64,000 bases of DNA from an archaeon (GTDB taxonomy: Archaea > Iainarchaeota > Iainarchaeia > Iainarchaeales > CSSED10-239), in assembly GCA_023230325.1 (NCBI GenBank), contig JALNXN010000001.1, positions 1 through 64,000 on the forward strand, written 5' to 3'. The notes beneath the pieces were generated by a model. That model was not told the DNA's origin and did not search any database. It saw nothing but the letters and a program-made list of their open reading frames with translations. Shown in pieces: positions 35,344-44,927 of the stretch. The translations under genes were made by a program, and so were the position numbers. Each line of letters starts with the position of its first letter. Position 1 is the stretch's first letter.

Positions 35344-36093
35344 TTATTTAGAATATTTTTCTACAAACAAAACTAAAGCATTTGTTGAATATAAAATAAT
35401 TACTAAATATAAAATTGATCTTATTATTAAACTAGCTGGTTCATTATAAAAAAATATTACAGAATATAAAAAATCTACAAGATAATATATGATGTAAATA
35501 AACACCATTAAAAATATAATAAAAACGATTGATAATATAAATCTTCTTTTAACAAATTCCCAAGAATCCTTTAAAGCATTAGAAATTGTGTAGGTGTTTA
35601 AACCTAACTTAACTGCTGCAAAGGTAAACACGAATAAAGCTGCAATCAAACAAAGCCCAAGTATTATTAAAAGAATTATAGTAAAGATATTAATAAATGA
35701 CATCAATAATGAAAAGATTAAGGAGAATACAATAATAACTAAGAAAAGTAGTATTGTAAAAACTAACACTTTAGAAAAACCCTTTCCAAAACTTTCCTTC
35801 TTTTTACTTGCTGATAGACTAACAATATAAACTAAATAATTAATTATAAATAAAGATGCAAACCAAACCAAAATAATTAAAATTGTTTCAAAGCCATAGA
35901 AGTTAATAAAAAATTTAAACATATTAATTATGGACATGTCAAGAACATTTTGTTGCAAAAGAATAATCTTTTCAGTTATGTAACTTTGAGTAAAAATATT
36001 AAACAAAACATATATGGCTGCAATAATTAGCATATAAAAAAAAAATATTTTCTTTTTAAAAAAATTCCAAGCCTTAAAGTATAATTCAAACAT
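35344..36093 (-). CDS. Polytopic membrane protein (about six helices)
   Basis: The 249-residue protein is hydrophobic, with about six transmembrane helices (roughly 12-33, 56-80, 82-95, 104-135, 140-165, 188-240 in two). It resembles the DUF4013/YciC-like class of small helical membrane proteins, but no conserved motif can be named. It lies 18 bases downstream of the single-helix protein gene at 36593 on the same strand, so the pair is likely an operon. The function is unknown. Confidence 0.6.
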   Translation of the reverse strand: MFELYFKAWNFFKKKIFFFYMLIIAAIYVLFNIFTQSYITEKIILLQQNVLDMSIINMFKFFINFYGFETILIILVWFASLFIINYLVYIVSLSASKKKESFGKGFSKVLVFTILLFLVIIVFSLIFSLLMSFINIFTIILLIILGLCLIAALFVFTFAAVKLGLNTYTISNALKDSWEFVKRRFILSIVFIIFLMVFIYIIYYLVDFLYSVIFFYNEPASLIIRSILYLVIILYSTNALVLFVEKYSK

Positions 36094-36110
36094 TTTATTC
36101 TTTTCCTATT

Positions 36111-36593
36111 TTATTTTCTAATAATTTCTAAATTTGTTCTTTTTGTATATGTCTTTTGATTTAAAATATATTCAATATTAAAGCTATATGTTCCTTCTAT
36201 AATATTGTCTTTGTTTTTTGGTCTAACGTCACAGTAGATTGTTCTCTTGTTCTTTGCAGACATTATTGGAATTGTAATTGTATTATAATTGGTTGAGTCT
36301 TTACAAAATATAATAAAATTATCTTCTATAGATTCAATATTAACAACTGCATCTTGTATGTCTATTGCAGTATTATTCTTAATAGTAATTTCTAAAATTG
36401 AATTTGTTTTTTTAATTAAATTTAATGGGTTTTTATCAAACTTAACTTTAATTGGGTTCTTTGTTAAGAAGTTATCCCAATCTATTTTGGTAATAAAAAA
36501 TATTAATAGAATTAAAAAAACAATAGACACTATAATTATAATTAAAGTTTTAGATTTTAAAAAATCAAATTTATTTTCTTTATATATACTCAT
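36111..36593 (-). CDS. Single-helix membrane protein with an Ig-like outer domain
   Basis: The 160-residue protein has a basic N-terminus, one strong helix (about 17-36) and an outer domain of about 115 residues. The outer part, SILEITIKNNTAIDIQDAVVNIES and GTYSFNIEYILN, is a beta-sandwich like those used for protein-protein contacts at the archaeal surface. It is co-oriented with the membrane protein gene at 35344. No enzyme motif is seen. Confidence 0.55.
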   Translation of the reverse strand: MSIYKENKFDFLKSKTLIIIIVSIVFLILLIFFITKIDWDNFLTKNPIKVKFDKNPLNLIKKTNSILEITIKNNTAIDIQDAVVNIESIEDNFIIFCKDSTNYNTITIPIMSAKNKRTIYCDVRPKNKDNIIEGTYSFNIEYILNQKTYTKRTNLEIIRK

Positions 36594-36811
36594 ATTTATA
36601 TCATTTTTTAACTTATGTCTAAAATATTATATACAATAGTCTTTTTATATCTTATTTTTTAAAGGATCTACTTTTAATGTATGATTTCCTTTCATTTATA
36701 TAGTTTAGTATTTCATTTATATACTTTTCTATGTATATAATATATAGTAAATCATAACTATTTTTTAGTTAAACACATATACAAATTTATAAAATTTAAA
36801 GGTGAATTTTT

Positions 36812-37552
36812 ATGGGATTAAGACCAGGCCGTTGTTACAATAAGAATGTAAAGAAAAGAGCTTATACAAGAGTTGCAAAAAAAGTGCATAGAAAAAACTA
36901 TGTTGGTGGAATACCAGGTCTAAAGATCAGACAGTTCCATATGGGTTTTGGAGACAGAAGCTATACTCATGTTGTTCATTATGCTGTTACAGAAAAGATA
37001 CAGATTAGAGATAATGCTTTAGAGTCTGCGAGAACAACTATTGTAAGACAATTAAATAAAAAATTAACTGCTCAAAATTTCTATATGAAATTAAGAGTTT
37101 ATCCACAATTTTTCTTAAGAGAAAATAAACAAGCACAAGGTGCACATGCCGACAGAATACAGCAAGGTATGAGTTCATGTCCTTTTGGAAAAGTTGTTGG
37201 TGCTGCATCAAGAGTAAGACCTAATCAAAAGATATTTAGTATACTTGTTGATGAGCAAAATATTCCAGTTGTTAAAGAAAGCTTAAACAAAGTGAATGCT
37301 AAGTTTCCTACAAAAATGAAAATTATAATTGAAGAAAATAAAGATTCATTAAAGTCTGTTGGAACAACAAAGAAGAGAAGAAAATTATTAAAGGCAGCTG
37401 AAGAAGAAACAAAAGCAGCAGAAGCTACAAAGGCAGCGTTAAAAGATGCTAAAAAAACTGTTGAGAAGAAAGATTCAAAAGCTTCAACAGGAAAAGATGC
37501 TGGTGGTAAGAAAGATGCTGGTGCTAAGAAGGATGATAAGAAAAAGAAGTAA
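36812..37552 (+). CDS. rpl10e: Large-subunit ribosomal protein L10e with a lysine-rich extension
   Basis: The 246-residue protein starts MGLRPGRCYNKNVKKRAYTRV, the signature start of L10e/uL16. Conserved blocks IPGLKIRQFHMGF, ADRIQQGMSSCPFGK and ASRVRPNQKIF follow. The family is usually about 170-180 residues; here about 70 extra residues at the end are Lys/Ala/Asp-rich (KAAEEETKAAEATK, KDAGGKKDAGAKK). It should bind 23S rRNA near the A site. AAAGGTGA is a good ribosome-binding site. The tail resembles eukaryotic-like basic extensions or the H1-like protein at 55684. Confidence 0.95.
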   Translation: MGLRPGRCYNKNVKKRAYTRVAKKVHRKNYVGGIPGLKIRQFHMGFGDRSYTHVVHYAVTEKIQIRDNALESARTTIVRQLNKKLTAQNFYMKLRVYPQFFLRENKQAQGAHADRIQQGMSSCPFGKVVGAASRVRPNQKIFSILVDEQNIPVVKESLNKVNAKFPTKMKIIIEENKDSLKSVGTTKKRRKLLKAAEEETKAAEATKAALKDAKKTVEKKDSKASTGKDAGGKKDAGAKKDDKKKK

Positions 37553-37609
37553 AATTCTTTTCTTTTCTTCTTTTTTAATTTTCAATATAATTAAAGTTAT
37601 AGATGTTTT

Positions 37610-38782
37610 ATGTACTTATTTTTACTTGGAAGAGATTATAAATTATCAAAATTAGAATTAATTGTTTATTTAAAAACCTTAGAAGTAAAATATTCTATAA
37701 TCTCTGACCATGACAAATACCTATTCATTAATTTCTTTCAAAAAATAAATTTAAATAAAGTTATAACTGATCTTGGTGGAACTACAAGAATTGCAAAAAT
37801 ATTTCATAAGTCTGAAAAAATAGATTCTAATTTTATTAATTACTTAGATTTAGATACTCCTAAAAAATTTAATTATTCTGTTTCCTCAATTGATATAGAG
37901 GAGAAAAACATAGAATCAATCTTAATTATTTTAAAAGAATATTATAAGTCAATCAAATCAAAAGCAGTTTATAAAAAACCAAGAAAATTTAAAAAAGAAA
38001 GATTAACAATTGTAAATCCTGATAATTATTTTTCTTGGAAATTAGATGAGGGTTTTGAATTGTTTGTAATTAAAGAAAAAAATATTTATTATTTTGCAAA
38101 AACTGTTTTTTCCTCTAGTTCTAAAGAAAATAGATTTAAAGACACTAATAGACCTTTAAAAAAAAACCTACACACAACTTCCTTTAGACTTGCAAGGATT
38201 ATGGTTAATCTCTTAGGTCTAGAAAAAAATAAAACAATTCTTGATCCTTTTTGTGGAACTGGAACCTTTCTAATTGAAGGATTGATTAGAAATTATAATG
38301 TTATTGGTGTTGATAAAAATACTGAGATGGCAGAAATTTCTTTAAGAAATTTAAATTGGGCTCAAAAGGAATTTAAGTTTAATAATACTTATAAAGTTAT
38401 TACTGGGAATTCAACTAAAATTAAATTTAAAGCAGATGCTTGTGTCTTTGAACCATTTATGGGTCCTTTTTTAGACAATTTGCCAAACACTTTTAGAGCT
38501 CAAAAAATAGTGTCTAACTTAAGTGTGCTTTATTCTGATCTGTTTGAAAATTTAAATTCAAATTTAAAAAGAAATTCTGTTGTTGTTTTTATTTTGCCTG
38601 AATTTAGGACTTTTGATAACAAGATTGTTAATGTTTCTGAAAATGTTTTTTTAAAAAATAATTTTAAAAAATTAGATGTACAGTCACTAGATGGAGATAT
38701 AAAGCTTGAAAATCCAATTTTTTATACAACTCCAAATGGTTCTAAGATAAACAGGTATATTTATATTTTAAAAAGAAATTAA
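37610..38782 (+). CDS. Trm11/TrmG10-like RNA methyltransferase with variant motif IV
   Basis: The 390-residue protein has an N-terminal THUMP-like region (about 1-160) and a Rossmann methyltransferase domain: TILDPFCGTGTFLIEGLIR, NVIGVDKNTEMAEISLRN. It resembles archaeal Trm11 enzymes that methylate guanosine 10 of tRNA. Motif IV is normally DPPYG; here it reads VFEPFMGPFLDN. The preceding DACV and EPFMGP suggest a different or weakened catalytic site. It starts 58 bases after L10e. Confidence 0.78.
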   Translation: MYLFLLGRDYKLSKLELIVYLKTLEVKYSIISDHDKYLFINFFQKINLNKVITDLGGTTRIAKIFHKSEKIDSNFINYLDLDTPKKFNYSVSSIDIEEKNIESILIILKEYYKSIKSKAVYKKPRKFKKERLTIVNPDNYFSWKLDEGFELFVIKEKNIYYFAKTVFSSSSKENRFKDTNRPLKKNLHTTSFRLARIMVNLLGLEKNKTILDPFCGTGTFLIEGLIRNYNVIGVDKNTEMAEISLRNLNWAQKEFKFNNTYKVITGNSTKIKFKADACVFEPFMGPFLDNLPNTFRAQKIVSNLSVLYSDLFENLNSNLKRNSVVVFILPEFRTFDNKIVNVSENVFLKNNFKKLDVQSLDGDIKLENPIFYTTPNGSKINRYIYILKRN

Positions 38783-38801
38783 AAAAAGGGGTGGATTATT
38801 T

Positions 38802-39263
38802 ATGGAGAGAAGTTTAATTATTTTTAAACCAGATTCTTTAAATAGAGCTTTGGTTGGAGAAATTTTACATAGGTTTGAAAGAAAGGGGCTAAAGATTATT
38901 GGAATGAAGATGACTTACTTAGATGATGATCTTTTAGGTCAACATTATTTTCATCTAAAAGACAAACCTTTCTTTCCAAGATTAAAAAGATTTATGCAAA
39001 GTGCACCTTCTATTGTAGCTGTTTTAGAAGGAAACAATGTTATTGAAGTTGTTAGAAATCTTGTAGGTGTTACAAGAGGTTATGAAGCACTTTCTGGAAC
39101 TGTGAGAGGAGATTATTCTTTATCAGGGCAGTGTAATGTTATTCATGCCTCAGATTCACCAGTAAATGCAGAACTAGAAATTTCTAGGTTTTTTAATCAT
39201 GATGAATTATTTAATTATGAGAAGATTGATTTAGAATATATTTATGCAGAAGACGAATTATAA
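38802..39263 (+). CDS. ndk: Nucleoside diphosphate kinase
   Basis: The 153-residue enzyme has ERSLIIFKPDSLNRALVGEIL and the active-site His in NVIHASDSPVNAELEISRFF. It also has the nucleotide contacts VLEGNNVIEVVRNLVGVTR. The kinase exchanges phosphate between NTPs and NDPs. AAAGGGGTGG before the ATG supports high expression. It starts 19 bases after the Trm11-like gene and so may share its transcript. Confidence 0.96.
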   Translation: MERSLIIFKPDSLNRALVGEILHRFERKGLKIIGMKMTYLDDDLLGQHYFHLKDKPFFPRLKRFMQSAPSIVAVLEGNNVIEVVRNLVGVTRGYEALSGTVRGDYSLSGQCNVIHASDSPVNAELEISRFFNHDELFNYEKIDLEYIYAEDEL

Positions 39264-39364
39264 TTTTTTGTTTTTTTAATTTAATTTTTTTTAAAATAGA
39301 TATATTTAAAAAGATTATAATATAGTATATACAATGGTTTATTAAAAAAAAGGGGGAATAATTT

Positions 39365-39790
39365 ATGTTAAATTTATTAAATATAGGTGTGCAAGATTTT
39401 AGCATGGCTGCTCTTGGAGCATTTATAGCTAGTATGGCAATATTCTTTTTGTTAATTGGAATTGCAATATATGTTTATTTTGCATTAACATTAAGTACAA
39501 TTGCAAAAAAGTTAGGTTATGAATATCATTGGCTAGCTTGGATTCCAGTTGCAAATTTGTTTTTGTATCCAATATTAGCTAAAAAACATTGGGCATTAGG
39601 TTTTTTGTTTTTAATTCCAATTGCAAATGTAGTTTTATATTTTGTTTGGAAGTGGCAAATTTATGAATTAAGAAATTATCCTGGTTGGTTAAGTCTGGTA
39701 TTAATTTTAAGTATAGTCCCATTATTAAACGTTTTAGCATTTATTGCTGAATTGGTAATTGTTGGACTTGTAGCTTGGAAAGATAGATAA
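39365..39790 (+). CDS. DUF5684-like membrane protein
   Basis: The 141-residue protein has about four helices (14-40, 58-75, 79-95, 105-135). The pattern YALTLSTIAKKLGYEYHWLAWIPVANLFLYPILAKKHWAL, with Trp/Pro turns, matches the DUF5684 family. The function is unknown. AAGGGGGAATAATTT gives a ribosome-binding site. It is followed 54 bases later by the HAD gene. Confidence 0.65.
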   Translation: MLNLLNIGVQDFSMAALGAFIASMAIFFLLIGIAIYVYFALTLSTIAKKLGYEYHWLAWIPVANLFLYPILAKKHWALGFLFLIPIANVVLYFVWKWQIYELRNYPGWLSLVLILSIVPLLNVLAFIAELVIVGLVAWKDR

Positions 39791-39844
39791 GTTGGTAATT
39801 TCTTTTCCTTTTTTTCTTTTCTTTTATTTCAAATTTGGTTATAT

Positions 39845-40504
39845 ATGTTAGAAGCAGTGGTTTTTGATTTTGATGGAGTGATTTATAATTCTCCACATTA
39901 TATTTATTTAGCAAGAAAAAACTTTTTTAAAAAGTATGATATTGATTTTTTAAAAAAAGATTTTAAGAAATATCTTGCAATGGTAACTTCTGATTTTGTT
40001 AGACAAATAAATGAAGAGAATAAAGCAAACATCACTCTTAAAGAATTAAACCTTTTTACAAGAAAAGAAGTAACTAAGTTAATGGTTAATAACCATATTC
40101 TTAAACCAGGAATTAAAAAATTATTAGATACTCTTAAAAAAAATAAAATAAAAGTAGCAATTGCTTCTTCAAATGAAAAAGAAACAATTAAAGAAGATTT
40201 AAAAAAACTAGGTTTGTTAGAATATTTTAAAATTATAGTTTCTAAAGAAGATGTTACTAAACGAAAACCTGATCCTGAATCTTTTAGACTTGCTTGTAAG
40301 AAGTTGAATGTTAATCCACTTTTTTGTGTTGGAATTGAGGATAGTCCTTTAGGTGTTGTAAGTATTAACAAGGCAGGACTAAAATCAATTGCTTTAATTT
40401 CTGAATTCACAAACAAGACTGATTTTAAGAAAGTTGATGCTAATTTAATTATTAATTCTGTTGAAGAATTGAGTTTATCTAAATTAAAAAAATTAATAAA
40501 TTAA
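39845..40504 (+). CDS. HAD-superfamily phosphatase / beta-phosphoglucomutase-like hydrolase
   Basis: The 219-residue protein has DFDGVIYNS with catalytic Asp8 and Asp10, then a helical cap (about 20-85). IAIASSNEKETIKEDLKK carries motif II Ser, KRKPDPESFRLA motif III Lys, and VGIEDSPLGVVSINKAGL motif IV. This is a standard HAD subclass I phosphatase acting on sugar phosphates. All catalytic positions are present; the substrate is unknown. Confidence 0.88.
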   Translation: MLEAVVFDFDGVIYNSPHYIYLARKNFFKKYDIDFLKKDFKKYLAMVTSDFVRQINEENKANITLKELNLFTRKEVTKLMVNNHILKPGIKKLLDTLKKNKIKVAIASSNEKETIKEDLKKLGLLEYFKIIVSKEDVTKRKPDPESFRLACKKLNVNPLFCVGIEDSPLGVVSINKAGLKSIALISEFTNKTDFKKVDANLIINSVEELSLSKLKKLIN

Positions 40505-40583
40505 TTTGTAATTTATATGTTTTTAATTATAATTGTTTAAACTATATAAATTATAAAAATAAAATTTAGTTGATGATTAAAAT

Positions 40584-41359
40584 ATGAAAGAAGTTAAAGA
40601 TTATTATAATACCTTTCAATATCCAAAAATTAACTTGTTTACAAATAAACAAAAAAAGAAACATAAAAAATTAATATTAAAAATACTTTCTTATGGAAAG
40701 ATTTTTTTAAAAGATATTGATCAAAAAAAGATTTTAGATGCTGGGTGTGGAACTGGAGAAAAGGCAGTTTTTTTGCTAAAAATGGTGGGAAAGTTATAGC
40801 TATTGACTTTACAGAAAATCAATTAAAGGTTGCAAAGGATTATGCAAAAAGAGTAGGTGTAGACAATAAAATTATTTTTAAACAAAAAGATATTATTAAC
40901 TCTTCTTTAAAAGACTTAGAAAAGTTTGATATAATTATTTGCACAGGTGTTTTACATCATACAGAAGATGCTTATAAGGGTTTTTTAAATTTGGTTGGTT
41001 TATTAGAAAGAAATGGAATTATAATTGTTGGACTATATCATAAATATGCAAGATGGAGATTTAGATTTATTAGATTTTTATTACATTTGTTTGTTTCTAA
41101 AGATTATAAGAAACTAGATTTGTGGTTTGAGAAAAATAATTTCTTTGCAAGATTTTTAAAGAGAGCTCCAAAGAATTCAGTTTATGATAGATATTTGGTG
41201 CCTTTTGAGTCTTACCATACCTTAAGAGAAGTAAAGGGTTGGTTTAAAAAAAATAATTTAAAATTTGTTGAAAATTCAAAGAATGTAGATGGTTTTGAAA
41301 TATTTAAAATATTTGAAAGAAAAACTTTGTTTTTTGTAAGTGGACATAAAAATAAATAA
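40584..41359 (+). pseudogene. Class I methyltransferase split by a one-base frameshift
   Basis: The first frame (40584-40799) contains motif I ILDAGCGTGEKAVF. The second frame continues as AKNGGKVIAIDFTENQLKVAKDYAKRVG and IIICTGVLHHTEDAYKG, with a C-terminal extension. Adding one T to the T7 run at 40768-40774 gives a continuous ...GEKAVFFAKNGGKVIAIDF.... Together about 258 residues. The break is a homopolymer, so an assembly error or recent mutation is likely. The next gene is another methyltransferase 16 bases later. Confidence 0.75.
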
Positions 41360-41375
41360 CTGGAGGTTTTTAATT

Positions 41376-41984
41376 ATGATAGAATCTGATAAGGAGAGAC
41401 AAGCTCCTAAAAATCTTGATGAAACAGAATTAACTCATCTTGTAAGATACAAGTTTGCACTTGATTTTATTTCTGATGATGATGTTGTTTTAGATGCACC
41501 TTGTGGGAGTGGGTATGGAACAAATCTTTTAACTAAAAAATCAAAAAAAGTTTATGGGGTTGATATTTTTCAACCAGCAATTGATCATGCTAATGAACTG
41601 TTTTTAAATGATTATAATTGTTTTTTTGCTTGTGATGTCTTAGACATGTCTATGTTTGTAGATTATAATTTTAGTGTGGTTGTTTCTTTTGAAGGTATTG
41701 AGCATGTTAGAGACCCTGATAAATTTTTATTAGAAATAAAGAGAATTTTAACACCTGATGGTATGTTAATTATTTCAACTCCTAAAAAACCACATGGTTC
41801 TCCTTTTCACATAGTTGAGTTTACATTAGATGAATTTAAAAAAATATTATCTAAATATTTTGTAATTGAAAAAATGTATGGTCAGATTTACACAGATATT
41901 TTTGATTTGGAAAAAAAGAAAGTAAATTTAGATGACTACAAACATTTTAATTTTATTGCAGTTTGTAGAAATGGAGAAATTTAA
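41376..41984 (+). CDS. Class I SAM-dependent methyltransferase
   Basis: The 202-residue protein starts at ATG 41376 after GGAGGTTTTTAATT, a strong ribosome-binding site. Motif I is VVLDAPCGSGYGTNLL, then VYGVDIFQPAIDHANEL, FEGIEHVRDPDKFLLEI and MLIISTPKKPHGSPFH. The last motif is common in methyltransferases of glycan or ubiquinone-type pathways. It follows the frame-shifted methyltransferase and may act with it in one pathway. The substrate is unknown. Confidence 0.82.
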   Translation: MIESDKERQAPKNLDETELTHLVRYKFALDFISDDDVVLDAPCGSGYGTNLLTKKSKKVYGVDIFQPAIDHANELFLNDYNCFFACDVLDMSMFVDYNFSVVVSFEGIEHVRDPDKFLLEIKRILTPDGMLIISTPKKPHGSPFHIVEFTLDEFKKILSKYFVIEKMYGQIYTDIFDLEKKKVNLDDYKHFNFIAVCRNGEI

Positions 41985-42032
41985 TTTTTTTTGTTTTTAA
42001 TAAAAGGTTTTTAAAAAGAAAAAAATTGAAAG

Positions 42033-42056
42033 ATATGGAAAAAAACTATTCCATAT
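42033..42056 (-). terminator. Hairpin between convergent methyltransferase and peroxiredoxin genes
   Basis: ATATGGAA and TTCCATAT form an 8-bp stem around the peroxiredoxin stop codon. The convergent methyltransferase gene ends about 50 bases away. It may terminate both transcripts. Archaeal termination often needs only T-tracts, so the hairpin's role is inferred. Confidence 0.4.
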
Positions 42057-42708
42057 TTTTGTAACATAACCACCAATCATAGCATGAATCCTTATATTCT
42101 TCCTTTCTCTTTTTTGCTGTTTCTACATCTTTTGCAGGAGGAATTATTACTTTGTTTTTAAATAACAGATTGTTTGGCCAATTTTCAGGCATTGCAACTT
42201 TATGTTTGTCTGAGTATTGTAGTGCTTTTAAAGATCTAATGATTTCATCTACACTTCTTCCTATCTCTTGTGGGTAATACATGATAAGTCTTATAATACC
42301 TCTTGGATCAATGATAAAAACAGCTCTTACAGTGTTTGTGCCAGTGTTTGGATGCAGCATACCTAGCTTGTTTGCAACTTTACCATGGTCAGCAATTATT
42401 GGAAAATTAATTTCTTGATCTAAATTATCTTCAATCCATTCTGCCCATTTTATATGTGAAAAAACTTGATCCATTGATAGACCAATTAATTCTGTGTTTA
42501 TTTCATCAAATTCTTTTTTTCTTTTTGCAAAAGAATAGAACTCTGTGGTGCATACTGGTGTGAAGTCTCCAGGATGACTAAATAAAACTAACCATTTATC
42601 TTTGTAATCATTTGGTAAACTCTTTGTTCCAAAAGTTGTTTGAACCTCAATTTCAGGAAACTTGTCTCCAATTAAGGGAAATTTGTTTTCATTTTCTTTT
42701 TCATTCAT
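42046..42708 (-). CDS. Peroxiredoxin (Prx6-type, archaeal three-cysteine form)
   Basis: The 220-residue enzyme reduces peroxides with a Cys thiol. The peroxidatic Cys is in [13 protein letters not shown] (residue 53). The C-terminal [10 protein letters not shown] carries two more cysteines at 209 and 215, separated by five residues as in the archaeal Prx of Aeropyrum type. The start is ATG 42708, because the longer frame begins inside the GGTGAT ribosome-binding site. Anaerobic or microaerobic protection against peroxide is the likely role. The electron donor is unknown. Confidence 0.93.
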   Translation of the reverse strand: MNEKENENKFPLIGDKFPEIEVQTTFGTKSLPNDYKDKWLVLFSHPGDFTPVCTTEFYSFAKRKKEFDEINTELIGLSMDQVFSHIKWAEWIEDNLDQEINFPIIADHGKVANKLGMLHPNTGTNTVRAVFIIDPRGIIRLIMYYPQEIGRSVDEIIRSLKALQYSDKHKVAMPENWPNNLLFKNKVIIPPAKDVETAKKRKEEYKDSCYDWWLCYKNME

Positions 42709-42822
42709 AATTATCACCTTTTTTAATCATAAATATATTATATATCAAACAATTTAAAAATACTTGTATGTTTGTTCAATTGTGGTTGATTTAAACAAAC
42801 CATATTATTTATAAATTTATTT

Positions 42823-44901
42823 ATGTATATTAGAATTATGTTTTGGTTGCATAAGGTTGTGCTAAGGTTATTTATTTTAATATTTTTTATGTTTTGTTTA
42901 GTTCCTATATTGTATTCTTTGGATTTTAATATTTCTAGTTTAGGTAATAACTTAGGTTTAGATTATGTAAACATTGATACTAACCAGGCAATTTTTAGAA
43001 TTGATATTGATAGTGATTTTTATCCATTTGATTTAAATTTAATTTCTTTAGATATTAATTCTTTTAATTTCTATGAAGACTTTTTACTTTTTAAGGACAC
43101 AAATGTTAATGGTTTATTTGATTCTAATGATTCTGTTTTAGATGTTAATTTAGTTTATTCTAACTTTTCAAATAATAATTATGATTTAAATATTATTTGC
43201 GATTTAGAAATTGATTCTAATCTTTCTTTTTTTGTGGTTGTTAATTTAAATTCAGGGGTTGGAAGTATAATTGATTTTAATGTTGTTGATGTTATTTCTT
43301 CTGTAGATGGAAATATTAATTATTTAGATGATAGAGAATTTTTGATTGTGCCTAAACACATAGTTAATAGAGGAAATGTTTTTTATAATTCAGTGTTTTT
43401 AGATTATTATTCTTTTTCTGATATTAATGGAGATTATGTTTCTGATATTTATTCTTTAAATTCTGTTTTAGATTTTGATATTTTTAGTTTGTATATTGAT
43501 GGGAATGATTATAGGGATTATAATTTTGGTATTAGTGTTGGGGATTATAATAGAGAAGATCTTGGTCATTTATATTTTGATTTGGGGGAAGGTGTAATAA
43601 ACATTTCAAATAATAATAATTTTAATATAGACTTTAATATTTTTAATTTTAATATAATTGATGATTATTATTATCTTGTGGATGGTAATAGTTTGTATAT
43701 TTTTGATTATAATGTTGAGGTTTTTAATTACAATCTAATATCTTCTATAGATACAAATGATGTAATATATGCAGTAGACACTTATGATTATAATTTTCAT
43801 TCATATTTATTTTTAGCAAATAATAGTAATGGGATTGTGATATATGATATAACTGATGAGAATATTTTAGATGTTAATAATAATTATGTTGGAAATGTTG
43901 TTTATCCTGATTTTAATACCACTTATTTAGAATCATTTAAGACACCTAGTGATTTGGACTATATGATAGTGTCTGTTTTAGGCTCTAAATTAGGTGGTCC
44001 TCTTTTTTATAAAATTGATGATTTAATTGAATTGAATGGAGCTATTAACTCAAACCAGAAAAAATTTAGTAATTTAAGAAAGAATTTAATAGACACTTAC
44101 TTTAATGACCTTGACAGAAACACACTATCTGTAAGTTTTAAAAATAAAGAACAACATTTTAAAGTTGAATATGCTTATAACTTAGATGAACTCTATTTTA
44201 CAGGAAATAGTGCTGATAAAGAAAAGTCCTACTCTTCCTTATTTAGATTAAATAATAGAATGTTTGCAATTAACTTTGATAGAAACCAAATTGACAGTTT
44301 TAATTATGATGATTTTTATGATGTGACTTCTCCACTCCCAATCTCATCATATACACCTTCTCAAAGTATCTTTGCAATTACACCTTATAATGACACAAAT
44401 AGAATGTTTGTTTTACTTGAAAATAAAATAGAAGTTTTAGAGTATAATTTTTTAGATGATAATTTTTACTTAGATTATACCTTTGAAAACATTAATACTG
44501 ATGTTTCAAATGTTTACCAAAAAATGAAATTTATAAACTACACATTATTTGTTGGACAAGCAAATAGCTTTTCATCATTTGATCTCAGATTTGATGATCT
44601 TAATTTCATCTCTTACTATTATATCCCACCCATAAAAACCTCTAATCTATTTTTATCAGAACATAATATTGATTACGAACTTTACAATAACATAAATTTT
44701 GATGGAAACATTAATCTTTATTTTAAACTATACGATTATAATATAGAAATAAACAACTCAACCTTTACACCCTACCCCTCAAACATCTACTTTAAAGATT
44801 CAGAAAATTCTTATACAATTATTGATGATCTTTTACTTGCCCAACAATTTGCTATAGAACTACAAATAGAATCTATGATTGTCAATATACCTTTAATATA
44901 A
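42823..44901 (+). CDS. Large surface protein, N-terminal part
   Basis: The 692-residue product starts with a membrane helix or signal (LFILIFFMFCLVPILYSLD). It is extremely rich in Asp, Asn, Tyr and Phe. DTNVNGLFDSND and DINGDYVSDIYS resemble calcium-binding (dockerin/EF-type) loops, and YLFLANNSNGIVIYDITDEN suggests a beta-propeller. The stop at 44899 is followed by a +/-1 shifted frame that continues with similar composition (to 46007). The two frames may be one gene (see the next entry). Confidence 0.65.
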   Translation: MYIRIMFWLHKVVLRLFILIFFMFCLVPILYSLDFNISSLGNNLGLDYVNIDTNQAIFRIDIDSDFYPFDLNLISLDINSFNFYEDFLLFKDTNVNGLFDSNDSVLDVNLVYSNFSNNNYDLNIICDLEIDSNLSFFVVVNLNSGVGSIIDFNVVDVISSVDGNINYLDDREFLIVPKHIVNRGNVFYNSVFLDYYSFSDINGDYVSDIYSLNSVLDFDIFSLYIDGNDYRDYNFGISVGDYNREDLGHLYFDLGEGVINISNNNNFNIDFNIFNFNIIDDYYYLVDGNSLYIFDYNVEVFNYNLISSIDTNDVIYAVDTYDYNFHSYLFLANNSNGIVIYDITDENILDVNNNYVGNVVYPDFNTTYLESFKTPSDLDYMIVSVLGSKLGGPLFYKIDDLIELNGAINSNQKKFSNLRKNLIDTYFNDLDRNTLSVSFKNKEQHFKVEYAYNLDELYFTGNSADKEKSYSSLFRLNNRMFAINFDRNQIDSFNYDDFYDVTSPLPISSYTPSQSIFAITPYNDTNRMFVLLENKIEVLEYNFLDDNFYLDYTFENINTDVSNVYQKMKFINYTLFVGQANSFSSFDLRFDDLNFISYYYIPPIKTSNLFLSEHNIDYELYNNINFDGNINLYFKLYDYNIEINNSTFTPYPSNIYFKDSENSYTIIDDLLLAQQFAIELQIESMIVNIPLI

Positions 44902-44927
44902 AAAACATTAACAACAATCAAAATATA

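Noticed and set aside
39904-40416. 170-codon frame on the minus strand
   Set aside because: It is antisense to a HAD phosphatase with all catalytic motifs; the opposite frame shows no family pattern.
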